Part shown: piece by piece, positions 1 to 11,790 of the stretch
How positions within the stretch are numbered: the first letter of the stretch is position 1
Layout of the letters: every line of letters begins with the position of its first letter
Origin: Macrolepiota albuminosa
Lineage: Eukaryota; Basidiomycota; Agaricomycetes; Agaricales; Agaricaceae
NCBI GenBank assembly: GCA_027475525.1
Contig: JAMWFC010000117.1
Span: 1,536,183 to 1,600,182, forward strand
DNA: 64,000 bases
Reading direction: 5' to 3'
Notes under the pieces: model-generated
What the model saw: the letters and a program-made list of their open reading frames with translations, nothing else
Database searches by the model: none
Told to the model about the DNA's origin: nothing
Position numbers and translations under genes: made by a program

Positions 1-266
1 CTACCGCCCCTCCTTCTTTGACTTCTGTTCTGCCTCCTTTCGTTCTTGGCAGCCCTTTTTGTGGCGCTGCTTTTTCCACTTGCCCTGCCCCAAGCGCTGC
101 TTCTCCTGTTCGCACTGCCCCTCCCCATTTGGCCATCAAACGTATTGCCGTTTCTCGTAGCGAGCCATGACCCGGCCCAACGTGCCCAACTTCCCATGGT
201 CCTCTGTGTAATTTCGCCATTGTTATTGAACAAGCGCCCCCTGCTCGTGCTAGTTCTCCTAAACGT
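1..266 (+). other. Proline-rich fragment upstream of the G1 antisense gene
   Basis: Reading frame 3 gives a Pro/Ser/Ala-rich stretch (for example APSAASPVRTAPPHLAIKR) broken by one TGA. It resembles the Pro-rich segments of the antisense genes further on (around 4,900-5,050 here, and APPPIPTIEDELEDI near 44.8 kb). It precedes the zinc-cluster exons in the same orientation, so it is probably an upstream exon of that gene, separated from it by the solo LTR at 267-1,242. Homology is inferred from composition only. Confidence 0.3.
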
Positions 267-1242
267 TGATGACGCCCAAAGTTTGGTCAGTAACAAATAT
301 GGTTATAGTGTTACCGTACCAATTGCTTGCGTTGGGCACGCTGTAAGTGTTGTGAGGAGTCCTGGGCAGGTCCCAGAGAACGCGCCTATGAAAATGGGGA
401 AAAGTCGGTAAGGGGGTCGGCAAGTGTAAAGCGCTAAGGTAAAGCGCCTATGAAGGGAGCGGTAAGCAAACACGACAATGTCAACAGCAAGAACACAGTA
501 AGCTTAGCGAAGTCTAAGCGTCGTAAATGCCTGCCGTAGATGCAAGGCGCGAATAAGTCGAAGGCTAGCGATGAAGTCTGCAGCTGCCGACGAGCTCGAC
601 ATTGCCGACCGTAAATGAGATCTAGAGCATAAGGGAGACTGAAGTAAGGGGAGCAGGAAACTCTGGTCTCTTGTTCTCTGTACAAGTCGGTAAGTACTTT
701 TATACTACAATGAGTTCACCGTTGCCAGTGGCCAATAACGCCAAAGTGCGGTAAACTAGAAAATTTTATAGGGGTAGCTCCAACGGTTTCAGATCCCTAC
801 CATCCATTCAAGAACCTTAGCGATGCTAGGCGACAGATCGCGAAGCTAAACCATCAATCCATTACCCTTCTGTCTGTCCAAAATGCTTAGCGATGTCAGA
901 CGCCAAGGTCAAACACCAAGCTGTCTGTCAGTTTTTGATAGATCATCAGGCTTCTCCCTAAGTGCTGTCGTCAGTGACTGATGCCATCTGTCAGTTGTCA
1001 TTCTTCAGTTTTTGATAGATCATCAGGCTTCTCCCTAAGTGCTGTCGTCAGTGACTGATGCCATCTGTCAGTTGTCATTCTGTCTGCTGTCAGCGCTATC
1101 ACTGATTGGATCTGCTTCTTGCCATGCGCAGCCATCAAATATTGCCAAAATTGGTTAGTTAGCATGCGCTAAGGTACCCCGAGCCCATGCTGCGTTGCCG
1201 TAGCCTGCCATTGATGTGCTGATCCTGTATGGGGTCCTATCA
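267..1242 (-). repeat. Solo LTR, family LTR-A, in the antisense gene of G1
   Basis: The plus strand starts TGATGACGCCCAAAG and ends GGGGTCCTATCA, the same termini as the other LTR-A copies. The strand is set to minus because the complete element G2 shows that the biological 5' to 3' sense is the reverse complement. The flanks are ACGT and ACAT, a 4-bp duplication with one CpG-type change. The 976 bp include a 77-bp tandem duplication at 928-1,081. No internal region is attached, so this is a solo LTR left by LTR-LTR recombination. Confidence 0.88.
928..1081. repeat. Exact 77-bp tandem duplication
   Basis: 928-1,004 is repeated exactly at 1,005-1,081. Other LTR-A copies carry this segment once. 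It is one of twelve duplications in the window with period exactly 77, and probably an assembly artefact. Confidence 0.9.
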
Positions 1243-1410
1243 ACATACCATGCGTTCCTCCCCTATCTTTCTTATTCCATTTTTCTGACTTCTCCCCTTC
1301 CAGATCAATCTCCCTGCTCGTGTTGCCCCTTTGTATGTTGTAAGTGCTTTGTTTGTTGTCGCTAGACTTTAGCGCCTAAATTTTGATGTCGATAGGCGCC
1401 TAACCAGACC

Positions 1411-3002
1411 ATGTTCACCGACGCGGAGCTTTGTGACCTGTTGCGTCTTCGCCATGATACTACTGTTATTGATACCGGCATCCCGGCTGGTGTCCAAGTA
1501 CTGGGTGCCAAGAAGAAGGTTACCGTTGCGCCCTTGGAACGTCGTGCATTTAGGGCAAAGATTGGCGTGGTAAGTACTGGTTTGCCCATTGGTAGGTTGA
1601 TGCTGTCGCTGACTTCTTTCTTAGTGTGACAAGTGTTGGTCTGAGAACGATCCTGAGGGCTGCTGGTTCCTTACCGCCTTTCTGCCTTGCTATCGGTGTG
1701 ATGCGTTGAAACGAGGCTGCGCCTTCAACGGGATTAGTACTCGTGAATGTGGTAGGGACGCCATCATGCAAAGGAACTATGAGCGCGCGGTGTTGGTTCG
1801 TAACGCCCAGGACTTCGTGTTGCAGCAATGTGATCTGGCGGCTACTCACCAGCCCACATTGATCAGCGCAGCCAGCCTGGCGCTGCCAACTACCCAGGAT
1901 GGTACCACCATGGCGGCACCTTTCGCTCGCTCTCCTCGTTGTCCCATTCCTTTGAAACGTAAGCCTGTTGCTGCGTCTCCTGGCAAGAGTCCTGGTAAGC
2001 ACCGCGAGCTAGCGCCTGCTACGCCTGTGGTTTTGTCTTCAACTGAGTTGTCTACGGATGAGGGGGAGGGCACTGAGAGGGATGCCAAGGGAGAGGATAA
2101 TGATGAAGCTGAGCCCATCGTTGATTCTGATGCGCTGTTGGCGGTACGCGCTCTCCTGCTTCGCCTTACTCCCCCTATCGCCGCTAACTCTCATCAGAGT
2201 GGCCCCAGTGGTAACCAGTATGCATTCTCCTAACCTCTTTTTCCTGCGTGCTAACTTCTTGCCTGGTAGGTCCCCCACTCCTGTTCCCGCCGTAATGGCT
2301 ATTCCTGCTGCCGAAGATGTCGTTATGTCTGTCGCTGGCGCTACCCCTGCCCCCGAGCCGGTTGTGGCTAGCAACACTCCTGTTGCTCTTCCTATTACTC
2401 CGTCCCTTACTCCTCCCCACAGCTTCTCCTCTTTTCCTAGTAGTCGCGAGACTTCTACAGCGCCAGAGTCCGAAGAAACTTTAGTACCGCAGGGTGAGCG
2501 TTGTTGCCACTGGAGGTACCTGCCTTCCTATGGTATCCACCTATCTTCCACCAGACCTATGTCTCCCAGTGACAAGCGTCATGAATGGACACCTTGTGCG
2601 CCTGTAACTGTTCGGGTACGCCCCTTCCTTATTAGCTTCTTTTCTCCACTTTTCTGATTTCTTGGTAAGTTTGATCCCTTTTGGACGCCCCCTCCCACCA
2701 TGCAAGTTTCTGGCGACGCCTTCCCTTGGCTCGGGAACGAGTTCTTCTATCCCGTTACTCCCCTCCGTCCCTCTGCCGACCTTTGCCAGCAACTTTGCCA
2801 TATCAAGGATGCGACCAAAGTTGCTGGTCGCAAGCTTGCCAACCTGCATCCTTGTATCTCCACCTTAGCGTGCCGTGAACGCCTCCTGCTCGAGCTTCAT
2901 GACGATATCACTGATGCGCTTGAGTGGCAAGCGAGTAATGCGATCCAGGATGGGGACTTGCTTCCTTTGGGCAATCCCGCCCTTCCCGAGTATGATCCAT
3001 AG
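1411..3002 (+). CDS. Antisense zinc-cluster-like gene of G1 (decayed, multi-exon)
   Basis: First exon 1,411-1,569 (MFTDAELCDLLRLR... to AKIGV), then a 55-bp GT-AG intron at 1,570-1,624. The next exon opens with CDKCWSENDPEGC followed by PCYRCDALKRGC, a CX2CX8CX8CX2CX6C cluster resembling fungal Zn2Cys6 domains but with a longer first loop (8 instead of 6). A Pro/Ser/acidic linker follows, and the C-terminal domain begins QVSGDAFPWLGNE and ends at 3,002. Each block aligns with the gene at 42,875-45,168 in G2 (CDKCWADNDPEGC; TVTGDTFNWLGQD). Splicing between about 2,210 and 2,700 cannot be resolved and stops near 2,230 and 2,655 suggest decay. The gene opposes G1 gag-pol and lies between pol and the 3' end. 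Nuclear DNA or RNA binding is a guess from the cysteine pattern only. Confidence 0.6.
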
Positions 3003-3231
3003 TTGCCGACCCATAGCGCCTTAAACTTTTTATGGACTTTGTTGTTTGATACGTACTTTGTAGCGTGCGATACTAAAAATAAATGCCCCCCCTTGCTTCA
3101 AATAATCAAAAGAAAAATAAGTAAAAGGGAAAACACTCAGTAGATCATCACAGCGCAAAAACCCCTTTTGCCGATGCGGTCCAATAGCCATTACTGCGCC
3201 AGCCTAAGTAGAAAATAGGGACTGTCTGGAA

Positions 3232-3385
3232 ATAAATAAGCGGATCCATGTAAGAAGTAGAGCGTATAAAGAAATAGAAAACCAGTGATTGCTTATGCCC
3301 GTTTAGTGATAAATAAGCGGATCCATGTAAGAAGTAGAGCGTATAAAGAAATAGAAAACCAGTGATTGCTTATGCCCGTTTAGTG
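3232..3385. repeat. Exact 77-bp tandem duplication
   Basis: 3,232-3,308 is repeated exactly at 3,309-3,385, between the two antisense genes. The rest of 3,003-3,586 is AT-rich non-coding sequence with no other feature apart from the TATA-like element below. Confidence 0.9.
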
Positions 3386-3540
3386 CGGTTGTGAGTAAGC
3401 GCTAAACATCGAATGTCGATTCCCTTTTTGGAGGGTCCCAGAATAAGTTAAACGCTTCTGATTGGCTAGCGCTCCTGTTAGGGTCCTGGCTCCTTGAGAA
3501 AAGTCCTCCCACGCTGTCGCTAATCGAAACACTTCCTGTG

Positions 3541-3552
3541 TCCTATAAATTA
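3541..3552 (+). promoter_or_regulatory. TATA-like element upstream of the second antisense gene
   Basis: CCTATAAATTAC lies about 40 bp before the ATG at 3,587, in a stretch free of ORFs. A TATA box is plausible, which would make the downstream gene an independent transcription unit. No experimental support. Confidence 0.35.
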
Positions 3553-3586
3553 CTCATGCATCAACTCGATTCCATTAGTCTTCGCG

Positions 3587-5104
3587 ATGGCCACCCCGTC
3601 TGGTTGCGTGTGGACTCGGAGCTGTGATCGCGCCTATGTTACCATGGACCCTCCCACCTTTCTGGACCGGGCCACTTTGTTCTTTCATCATTACCCTCCC
3701 AAGGGTATTCCTAAGTTGGCCGATGAAGTAGTTGAGTTGGGTCGTTGCTGTCGGCTTCTGCGGGCTGCTTGTGAAATTTGGGGAGACGCTTCCCTGTTAA
3801 TGCATTTCGGTACAGAGGCCACTTGGAGTCAAGCTTTCCATGTGCGTGCATTGCTATTCTTGGCACACTACAGTGCCCTTCTGATAGTCGCCCAAATCCA
3901 GGAAATCGCCACCAAAGACACGGTGGATTGTCTTCAACTTTTGATGGAGGAAAGCTATTACCTGGTTAGTGACTGAGCCATCACCTCTCCTTCTTCCGTG
4001 TCTAACGGCCCTTTTCTCCTAGTCCCCTCGCAAGTATACCAGCGCTCGTCTTTTTCGTGGTCCCCTCAAGGGGCCGACGGTTGTGAGCAAGCGTATTTCT
4101 TGGTTCGGCCCTTCTTGACTTGTCGTGTGTTGTTTTTCCTTCCCCCCCCATGTTGTTTGAGTGAGGCAATCCCATCTTCTTCGCAGCGCCACCGGCCTAA
4201 CATATTCCCAGCTTTTTGCTTCTCCTGCCGTAGATATATGAAATACATCATTGTTGTCGCGTCCTTGTAATGGTGCCGCATAAGTTCTGTTTCCTAAGTC
4301 CCTTCGACCCTGCATAATGTCGCTAGGTATATATCTGAGATTTCCGGGCCTAGCGTTGTCAAGCTCTTTGGAATGCCTACTCCCTTTTTCCTTCTCAAAG
4401 ACATCACCTCCATCTCTTGTCCCAAGGTTTTAGATCGCCTCGAGATGTTCTTTGCTCGACTGCCCCCAGGCGGTATTCAACACCAGAACGGGAACATCCT
4501 CACCCTGATTTGTCGCTACAGATTACTTCTGGCTATGACCCAGGAGTGGCTCGTAGAGTCCGAACGTCACCCCAACACGGTAAGTTTCTACAGGCAGCGT
4601 GATTAAGTACCTTCCTACGCGTCTCTCCAGCCTCCTATTTCGGGTAGCCAAAAGTGCTTGGAGTTCCTACTCCTCAAAACGGATAATATTGTTAGTCCCT
4701 CCCCTTTTTCCTTTCATACCTTCAGGTTTGCTGACCCCTTGCTTCAGACTTTGAAGTGGTTGCCCTTGCCAGATCTGATTGACGATGACGTTCATGCTGC
4801 CACGCTCGAGCACGTCATCATTCCTTTTACTCCTCTAGCTCCTCGCTTCGGAGCTGGAGCACCTCCTGCCCCCATAAATGAGTCTCCACCCGGCTCCTCC
4901 ACCTTTCACTTTGGAGCTGGAGCGCCTCCTGCTCCCATAAATAAATCTCCACCTGGCTTCTCCACCTTTCCTCCGGGGACCTTTCCCTCCACTCCGTCGC
5001 CTATTCTTCCCCCTGCACCGCCTCCTTCTCCTGCGCAACTCCGCTGCAGACAGCACCCCAGGCGCTCTGAGGGATTTGTTAGGGGTCCTCGCCATAGAGC
5101 GTAA
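3587..5104 (+). CDS. Second antisense gene of G1 with duplicated FF-GI domain and Pro-rich tail
   Basis: Three open segments form a probable multi-exon gene. Segment 3,587-3,963 starts at an ATG and contains FLDRATLFFHHYPPKGI. Segment 4,373-4,580 contains VLDRLEMFFARLPPGGI and ends before a GTAAGT. Segment 4,730-5,104 encodes two near-identical FGAGAPPAPIN repeats and a Pro-rich tail. The two FF..GI blocks resemble each other and also the N-terminus of the G2 antisense protein (IKKANNFLKRIDGIG), so they look like a repeated module. Between segments there are GTTAGT/GTAAGT donors and pyrimidine-rich tracts, but exact junctions are not certain. No known function is recognised. It ends about 200 bp from the 3' end of G1 pol, convergently. 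Confidence 0.45.
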
Positions 5105-5731
5105 AGTAGCCAATAGGTCAATTATTGCCAGTTTCATAGTCCTGTATAGTATGAAATTCTATGCGTTGTTGTTCCTTTCATAAGTGAGGTGCAAGGTGCT
5201 AAGGTCTAGCACCCTTCCCCCTCGTGTCCTATTACTGATTGTCTTCTTCTTCTTGTGCGACTTCGTCATCGTCCACAAGCTCAGTCTCCTCTAGCTCTCA
5301 AAGTTTAGCAGTGTCAATGTCCAGCGCCGATAAAGGTAATGAAATGTGTTCATGCGCTAAGTAGGGAATGAGTCGGAATGCCGCTACTGGTCGATGCAAA
5401 ACTGAGCCGTCCAACTCGCAGAGTACGTATGCGCCTCCCCTATTGCGGGAAACCACTATTAGGGGTCCCAGATACCAAGGCCGCATCTTTTTGTTATGGG
5501 TAACTTCAATCTTGGAGTTGCGCATTAGTACTAGGGCACCAGTTGTAAAGTTGTAGTCTCAAATTGTGGCGCTATGCTCAGTTTCAAATCGTAGTGCAGC
5601 TTGTCGTCTAGCCTGAAATACTATCTCGTGTAAGCGCTCGAGATCCTCCATGCGTTGTTGTAAGTCTATAGCGCATCTAGCGATCATGTTGGTAGAGGAT
5701 AGTATTGAGTTTGGTGGGGGTTGTAAGTACG

Positions 5732-5885
5732 TCGCTTCCACCACATCCGCAGGTAGCAAGGGGTGGGTGCCAGTCGCCGCATAGTAGGGAGAGCAGCCCA
5801 TCCTCTTTTCGCTTCCACCACATCCGCAGGTAGCAAGGGGTGGGTGCCAGTCGCCGCATAGTAGGGAGAGCAGCCCATCCTCTTT
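5732..5885. repeat. Exact 77-bp tandem duplication in G1 pol
   Basis: 5,732-5,808 equals 5,809-5,885. It causes a frameshift in the integrase C-terminal part; G2 has the segment once. Confidence 0.9.
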
Positions 5886-6117
5886 CATACGGTAACCCGC
5901 TCCGACCAGAAGACCGAATAAGTCGCCTCGCTCCAGCGACTTTTGTTGCCGTCGACCGCCTTGAATAGCGCTTGTCGAACATCGAAATGAGGCCTTTCTA
6001 CGATTCCATTAGCACGTTTATTGTATCCTGAGACTTGGATGTGTTGTATGTTGTATTTCTTGGCAAGATAAGTGAGCGCCTTGACTATTGGTGCTCTGTT
6101 GTCTGTGACAATCTCGT

Positions 6118-6271
6118 GAAGGGCTCCCCATTGGCAGATAACGTCCTCAAAGAGCCACTTAGCTATAGCGTCTGTATTTTCTCGCTGGAGCATAGAAGGG
6201 CTCCCCATTGGCAGATAACGTCCTCAAAGAGCCACTTAGCTATAGCGTCTGTATTTTCTCGCTGGAGCATA
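6118..6271. repeat. Exact 77-bp tandem duplication in G1 pol
   Basis: 6,118-6,194 equals 6,195-6,271, in the integrase core (MLQRENTDAIAKWLFEDV appears twice in different frames). G2 has it once. Confidence 0.9.
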
Positions 6272-7426
6272 CAAAACTCCAGCCAATGTACCAAGGAACA
6301 CCTTCCTTGAATGATATACTTGTAGCGCCCTGACTTGGGCATGTGCATGGTGTCGATATATATTTTTCCGAATAACGGCGCTGGAGTCGCTACTGTTGGG
6401 GGAATCAGAACCTGACGTGTCTGCTGGATTTGACAGAGATGACAAGTGCGAATATACCACGCAATATCGGCGCTAACTTGCGGCCACCAAAAGCGCTCCA
6501 AAAGGTTTGCCCTCGTCATGTAGAGTCCTCGGTGTCCCAAGTCATCATGCATAGCACATAGAATCCTAACTCGATTATCCGGTTTAATTACTAGTTTATG
6601 GGCGCCATCTCTATTGCATCGCCAAAGTCGGTCTTCCACTATAAAAAAAGTCGTCGCATATCGAATGAAGGTGGCGTATTCCATATCCATAAGGTCTGAT
6701 GGTCGTCGCAAATCCTGGAGCCACTTCCTAACCTGGTCAACTCGCTGATCTTCTGACTTAGCTTTGGCGCTTCGCGGTATCGCCGAATATGGCAGGTTCT
6801 GACTGTCTTCTCACAAGGGTCTTGGTTTCTCGACTATCTTCAGATCATTAGATGGATTAGCGACATTATAGATACTGGCCGTGTAAAAAGTCGATGATGC
6901 CTGATATGGTCGGGGCTGGTACGGAACAATAGGGTGAAGCCAAGTTAAAACTGGCTGGTCTTTGCGAAGCACCAGAATAGGCAACTGAATGATATGCATG
7001 AAACCATGCAATCAATCAATCCAGTCGTCAAATACATCGTTGTCGCTATCGTCTAGCGCTTCATCTTCCAGTTGTCTGGGTCGCCTAGATAATCCGTCCG
7101 GCCCGTGGAACGCACTTCTGACGTGTACTAACTCGAAGTGAAACATTAATATTGCTACTACCCAGCGGTTCATACTAGCCGAAGGTTGAATATCAGGGTT
7201 CTGAAGCATTCCTTTGATGTATCGTGCATCGACCTCGGCAATCAGATTTCATACCCCAATGAGGTACATGCGCAGCGCCTGAAACGATTAAAACAAGCCA
7301 TATAACTCTAGCTTGGGCTGACTGTAGCGTGATTCTTGGTCGTTTAGAGTAATCAATCCGAAGCGATTGTAGCGCCTGATTTTCCAGTTCGCGCCATCAC
7401 ACTGGCATAAAAAGAAGCCAACAGCA

Positions 7427-7580
7427 ATATATGAAGTGTCAACGGCAAGTATAACGGGATCGGCGGTAGTATAGTCGATGGGCACCAATGGTTTCGCTTC
7501 CTGATATATGAAGTGTCAACGGCAAGTATAACGGGATCGGCGGTAGTATAGTCGATGGGCACCAATGGTTTCGCTTCCTG
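7427..7580. repeat. Exact 77-bp tandem duplication in G1 pol
   Basis: 7,427-7,503 equals 7,504-7,580, in RNase H (VPIDYTTADPVILAVDTSYI appears twice). G2 has it once. Confidence 0.9.
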
Positions 7581-9139
7581 TAGCGCCTTTACTAAGTCCT
7601 TCTGGGCATTGATTTGATCAGGTCCAAATTTGAAGGGGACCCCTGAACGGGTTAGGCAATTAAGGGCGTTTGCGCGATGTGAAAAATGGTGTATGAACAT
7701 GCGCAGCACCCCTACAGTGCCCAAGAACGCGCGAACTTCTGAGAGGTTATGACAGACCCCCCATTTTTCCAGCAGTGCTAATCAGCTCTCCTCTGGAATC
7801 CTGCCTTCTGGTGTGCAAACGTGCCCCAAAATTTTAAACTGCGGCGCACAAAGAACGAGCTTGTGCTCTGAAAATGTCCCGCCACAATACTTCATGCGCT
7901 GAAGTACTCGGTTAACCAGTTGAAAGAAGTCCCATAGCGTCATACAGATATTAGGATTTTCCGGGTGAACTTCGGGCTTGCCATCTACCAATCGCCAATC
8001 CTTCGGGCCTTTAACTCCTACGTCGTCTATGAAGCTGAGCACATGGTGGGGTATTTCAGGCTGTAGGATAAACGTAATATCATCGTGAAATATCGGTACC
8101 GAGTTTGTCCATCCCATAGGAAGTGTGACTAGTCGTAGCGCCCCAAACGGTGTTTGAAATGTTGTCAAGTCGCGAGAGGAAGGATGGATTAAGCGCTCGT
8201 CATAGCCTACGTACAAATCCAGGGTAGCGCCACATATTCGTCCCGCGAAAGATTCAGCGACGTGATCGGGAAATGGCGGTACCCCTGAATGACAAATGGT
8301 GACTTTGTTTAGCGGTTCTAGGCTGTGAACTATACGTAGCTTCCCGTTTTTCTTTAGTACGCAGAACCACCTCGAGCGGTAGGCCGAATTAGAAGGCTCG
8401 TATACACCTGCCGCTATCTTGGAGCGAATAATTTGGCAGACTTCAGCTTCGATGCCCGGGGGTATGGGTTGGTTATGCTCAGTCCAGGGTACGTGCGGTA
8501 TTGTTGGTATAACCACTGGTGGAAAGAAATCAGTTCTAAGTTTACCGCGCTCTGAGTCCTCCCATGCAAAAGCCTCATTCTGTTTTTGCATGATGTTGAC
8601 TAATATGTCCATTTCCTTCATCAAGAGAAAGCCAGTATTGTGGGCGCTAAGAAATAGCGCCTTTCGTTCTTCTGTAAATTGTCCTGTTGGTTCGAAGGGT
8701 GGTGGATTTGGGTCGAGCTTTGGCAGGGTAGCCAAAGGGTCGCCTATTATTTTTCTTTCGATGCAAAATTCCTTGGGTACGGCGCTCGCTACTGGTTTCG
8801 TTTTAAGCGCTACGGGTTTATATTTCTTCTTGACCTGAACCCCTTTGCGCTTAGAGGTACTATTGTTAGCAAACATATTATAAATAGAGTCATGGTTTCT
8901 AGCGAAACCTGATATCAAGGGTTCTTTAGAGTTGGGAGTAGAAACAAAATAAGTGTCTGTTGAAAGGTTTTCAGTAATATCTGACGCAGTGAGGTATAAG
9001 TAGGATAACACTTTGCTAGTAAGCGACAAGGAAGAATTCAAGATTTCATGGGCTAAAGGGGTATGTGATATAAAGTTTACTTGCCCAGTCCGATGATTAT
9101 AGTCCAGGATAAGCGCTTCATCTCCATGATCCTCATCAC

Positions 9140-11411
9140 TCATCTCCTCGATGGCGCCAGAAAACATTCGCAAGGGTCGTTGCTAACATAAGGTCGCTTT
9201 CTCGGTCCCAGCTTCTGGAATTTCCCCTGGGAGAACGTTGGTACTGTTCTCCTGACGCCCAAGTTAGGGTCGCTAATAGTTATCATCATTTCGTCTTCAG
9301 ACGTCGTCTTGACTACTGATCGGGCTAAGACGTCGAAGGGCCTCTCTAATAATAAGTCGTATGCAGGCGATCTAAGAATGTGGATTTGAAGGTAAAACAT
9401 AAGATCACCACCAGCACATGGCACGTTACGGGCCATTCCCAAGGATCAATCAATAGTGCCGTTAGCGCTTTGCATATTAAGAATGATGGTCAGGTCGTAA
9501 ATGATGCCAAGCTTGTTAGCGACGTCGGCAGCCATTGAAATAATCTGTAATCCGCTGTCCATGATAGACTCTATCTCGCTTTTTCCATCAACTGTCAACA
9601 TAATCGAGCAAATCGCATGAGAGTCTTGGGCTACAGTGAGGACGGCAGGATCGTCGCTAGATCTTAGCGACTTAAAGTAGGTTTCGACTGGGTCAATGGA
9701 TGTAGCTTCTTTGGGTGGCGCGGCCTCTTCTTTGATTTCCGATGCTACCGTCTCTGTTATGTACGCGAATCCAGGTAGCGCGTCGTCGCATTCGTCCACC
9801 GCCGTTACATTGTTAGCTATATTTTGTTGAGGGGTAACCGCTGTACGCATCTGATTCCTGACGTCTGGCGCCACACTGCATAGCTCCCCTACCGACATCG
9901 TGACTTGACTTTTCATAATACGATCAAATACTTGCTTGGATTTTTCTATGTCGTAGATTGGTGCCGTTGGTCGGTAGCCTCCTGCTGGCTTGTCTGGCGC
10001 CCCAAAGTTTTGATTGACAGGCGGAGCGTAGTTACTGGCAAGTCCTGAATACGGGTGTAGTGGCGGTTCCATGCTATCTGGCACTTTGGCGGTGTTGGGA
10101 GCGTCGTCGTTAGTTCTGGTATTTGAGGGCTTTGCTGGTGCTGGGTCTGACGTAGTGCCTGAGGGTCTATAGTCCTTCAACGGTTGTTTGCTCTTTTTAA
10201 TTTTGACTCCGTTGAAGACCTGATTCTTTAGCGACTTCAATTCTCTTTCTAACGTCTTGATCCTTTCCTCTCATGACAACGTGGGCCGCTCGTTAACAGC
10301 GTTAAGCTGGAGAACCTCATGGATTAGCACCTATTGTGGAGTTGCCTCTGCCTCCATCATGGCCATACTATTGAGGTTGCCCGTCGCTAAGTTCCCAGGG
10401 TTACGTCAGTGCCATTCATCAATTTGTCCCTGGAAAGTTCAGTGCTCGGGATATAGAGGGATGTTAGCGCCAGAGAGTAGGACTATTTTACCATCGGCGC
10501 CTTGGCGTGCTCTTCCTTGGCGTAGATATTGTTCGAGGATAGCGCAGCGACTGCGAGTCATCATATGTCCTGCCTCACCACAGAAGTGATAAGGGCCGGA
10601 TTGCATATTACCTCGTGGCACGCTAAGGCTGGATGAGATCAGCATTTCTAGCTTGCTCATGACATTTGCGACAGCTGTGTTGACTGCGTTTTTCAGATCC
10701 TCTTTCTTGACAAAGCCTCCCTGGTTGTTAGCTGCGCTAGGCGCTGGCACCACAACGGGCGGCGCCTTTCCTCCATTATCAGCGCTAAAAGGTCGCTGGA
10801 AAGGGATGCCAGTATCCGTGCCTTTCAGTATCCATTTACCTGCATCAAAGACGTCCTCAATATCGTAGGGTTTCTCGGGATGGTGGTCAGACTTAAGAAT
10901 CTCTAAGCGACGAGCTATACGAGTCCATAGTGATGTCAGAATGCCTTGTTGAAACAAGCGCCGTTCCTCGTTCCTGTAGAGTTTGCCGTTCTGTACTAGC
11001 CATCGTGCAATTCACTGGAAATCTCGATAATAAGTAGATAGCGTGCCTAACGTATAAATGCTCGTTGCAAAGGTATCCTGTACCAGTTTCTGGATTTCAA
11101 GGACTGTATAGCGCGTGGATTCTTCAGCGCCAGGGTACAGTTTAATGATCGCCTTTTTCCATTTCTCATAGGTAAACGGTCTTGGCACCGCATCTTGTGT
11201 TAATCCTTGAAACTCGTCCAGTCCTGTCCAGGATTCCGCGGTATCGTAGGAAACGTATCTGGCGGTGTATTCTTTCATTTGTGTGTTGTCGGTGACTCAG
11301 CAGTCGTGTCTGTGTTAGCTCGCAAGGCTTCGTTTCATCTCATTTTGGCGATGAGAAGTGGTTTCTTGGCGGCATGCGTGGGGTGTTTGCCTGCTCCATA
11401 TTAGCTGGCAT
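9140..11411 (-). pseudogene. G1 Gypsy gag-protease, disrupted
   Basis: The likely start is the ATG at 11,411 (MPANMEQANTPRMPPRNHF), matching MEQQVQRMPPRNHF in G2. The capsid region is about 10.9-11.3 kb (NEERRLFQQGILTSLWTRIA). The zinc knuckle reads YHFCGEAGHMMTRSRC: the first Cys has become Tyr, where G2 keeps CHFCGEIGH. The aspartic protease has MDSGLQIISMAA (G2: VDSGSQIIS). The frame ends ECFLAPSRR-stop at 9,140, overlapping pol by -1. Damage includes Trp and Gln codons turned to stops (for example after NHFSSPK near 11,340, near 11,010 and 10,430) and a short deletion relative to G2 near 11.3 kb. Confidence 0.85.
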
Positions 11412-11770
11412 CGATGTTGTGGTAGGAATAGTGGTGTTAGTGGTAGTTTCGCTTGGCATGGTCGTAGTCGGTACTGGCTCGGGTAGTTCTGAGTCGCTAG
11501 GTTCTGGCGATAATGACCTAGACAGCTCTTCCAAAGGAGTAAGTGGTGTATGGTTTTCACCTGCTAAGTATTTGAATGGTCGGGAAAACGGGAAGAAGCT
11601 TTCAGCCAAGCTATCTGGAGTGGCTTCAAGTTCCTGGTCTAAAGTTTGCCTTGGTAGTGCGCCTGGTAAGTGTGGTGATTCAGGCAATGTTTGTTCAAAC
11701 GCGCTCTCCAATAGGAGGCGGCGCTGTTGCTGGGCTCGAGTTTCTGGCGGAATTCTGCCTTAATAGAACC

Positions 11771-11787
11771 CCTCGCGGTGGGCTCCA
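11771..11787 (-). promoter_or_regulatory. G1 primer binding site
   Basis: On the minus strand, TGGAGCCCACCGCGAGG starts three bases after the LTR end (...GGCGTCATCA). The TGG pairs with a tRNA CCA end. The same site follows the G2 LTR with one difference in these 17 bases. The tRNA species is not identified. Confidence 0.6.
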
Positions 11788-11790
11788 AAA

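Larger units (their letters stand above)
5298..9173 (-). pseudogene. G1 Gypsy pol (RT-RNase H-integrase), disrupted
   Basis: Starts at an ATG whose last bases overlap the gag-protease stop (ATGA) in the -1 frame. RT spans about 7.8-8.8 kb, with the catalytic motif FIDDVGVKG intact. Then comes RNase H (VDTSYIAVGFFLCQ), the zinc-binding integrase region (LGHRGLYMTRANLLERFWW...CHLCQIQQ), the DDE core (IYIDTMHMPKSGRYKYIIQG; IVTDN; IVERPHFDVRQ) and a C-terminal domain ending HRPVAAFRLIPYL. Homologous throughout to G2 pol at 37.8-42.3 kb. Breaks: a stop near 7,780 (probably CGA to TGA), other stops, and three exact 77-bp duplications (5,732, 6,118, 7,427), each shifting the frame and probably artefactual. 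Confidence 0.85.

Noticed and set aside
46..411. 121-residue Leu/Val-rich open frame resembling a membrane protein
   Set aside because: It runs across the LTR-A boundary at 267 and its composition comes from a shifted frame of Pro-rich coding sequence.
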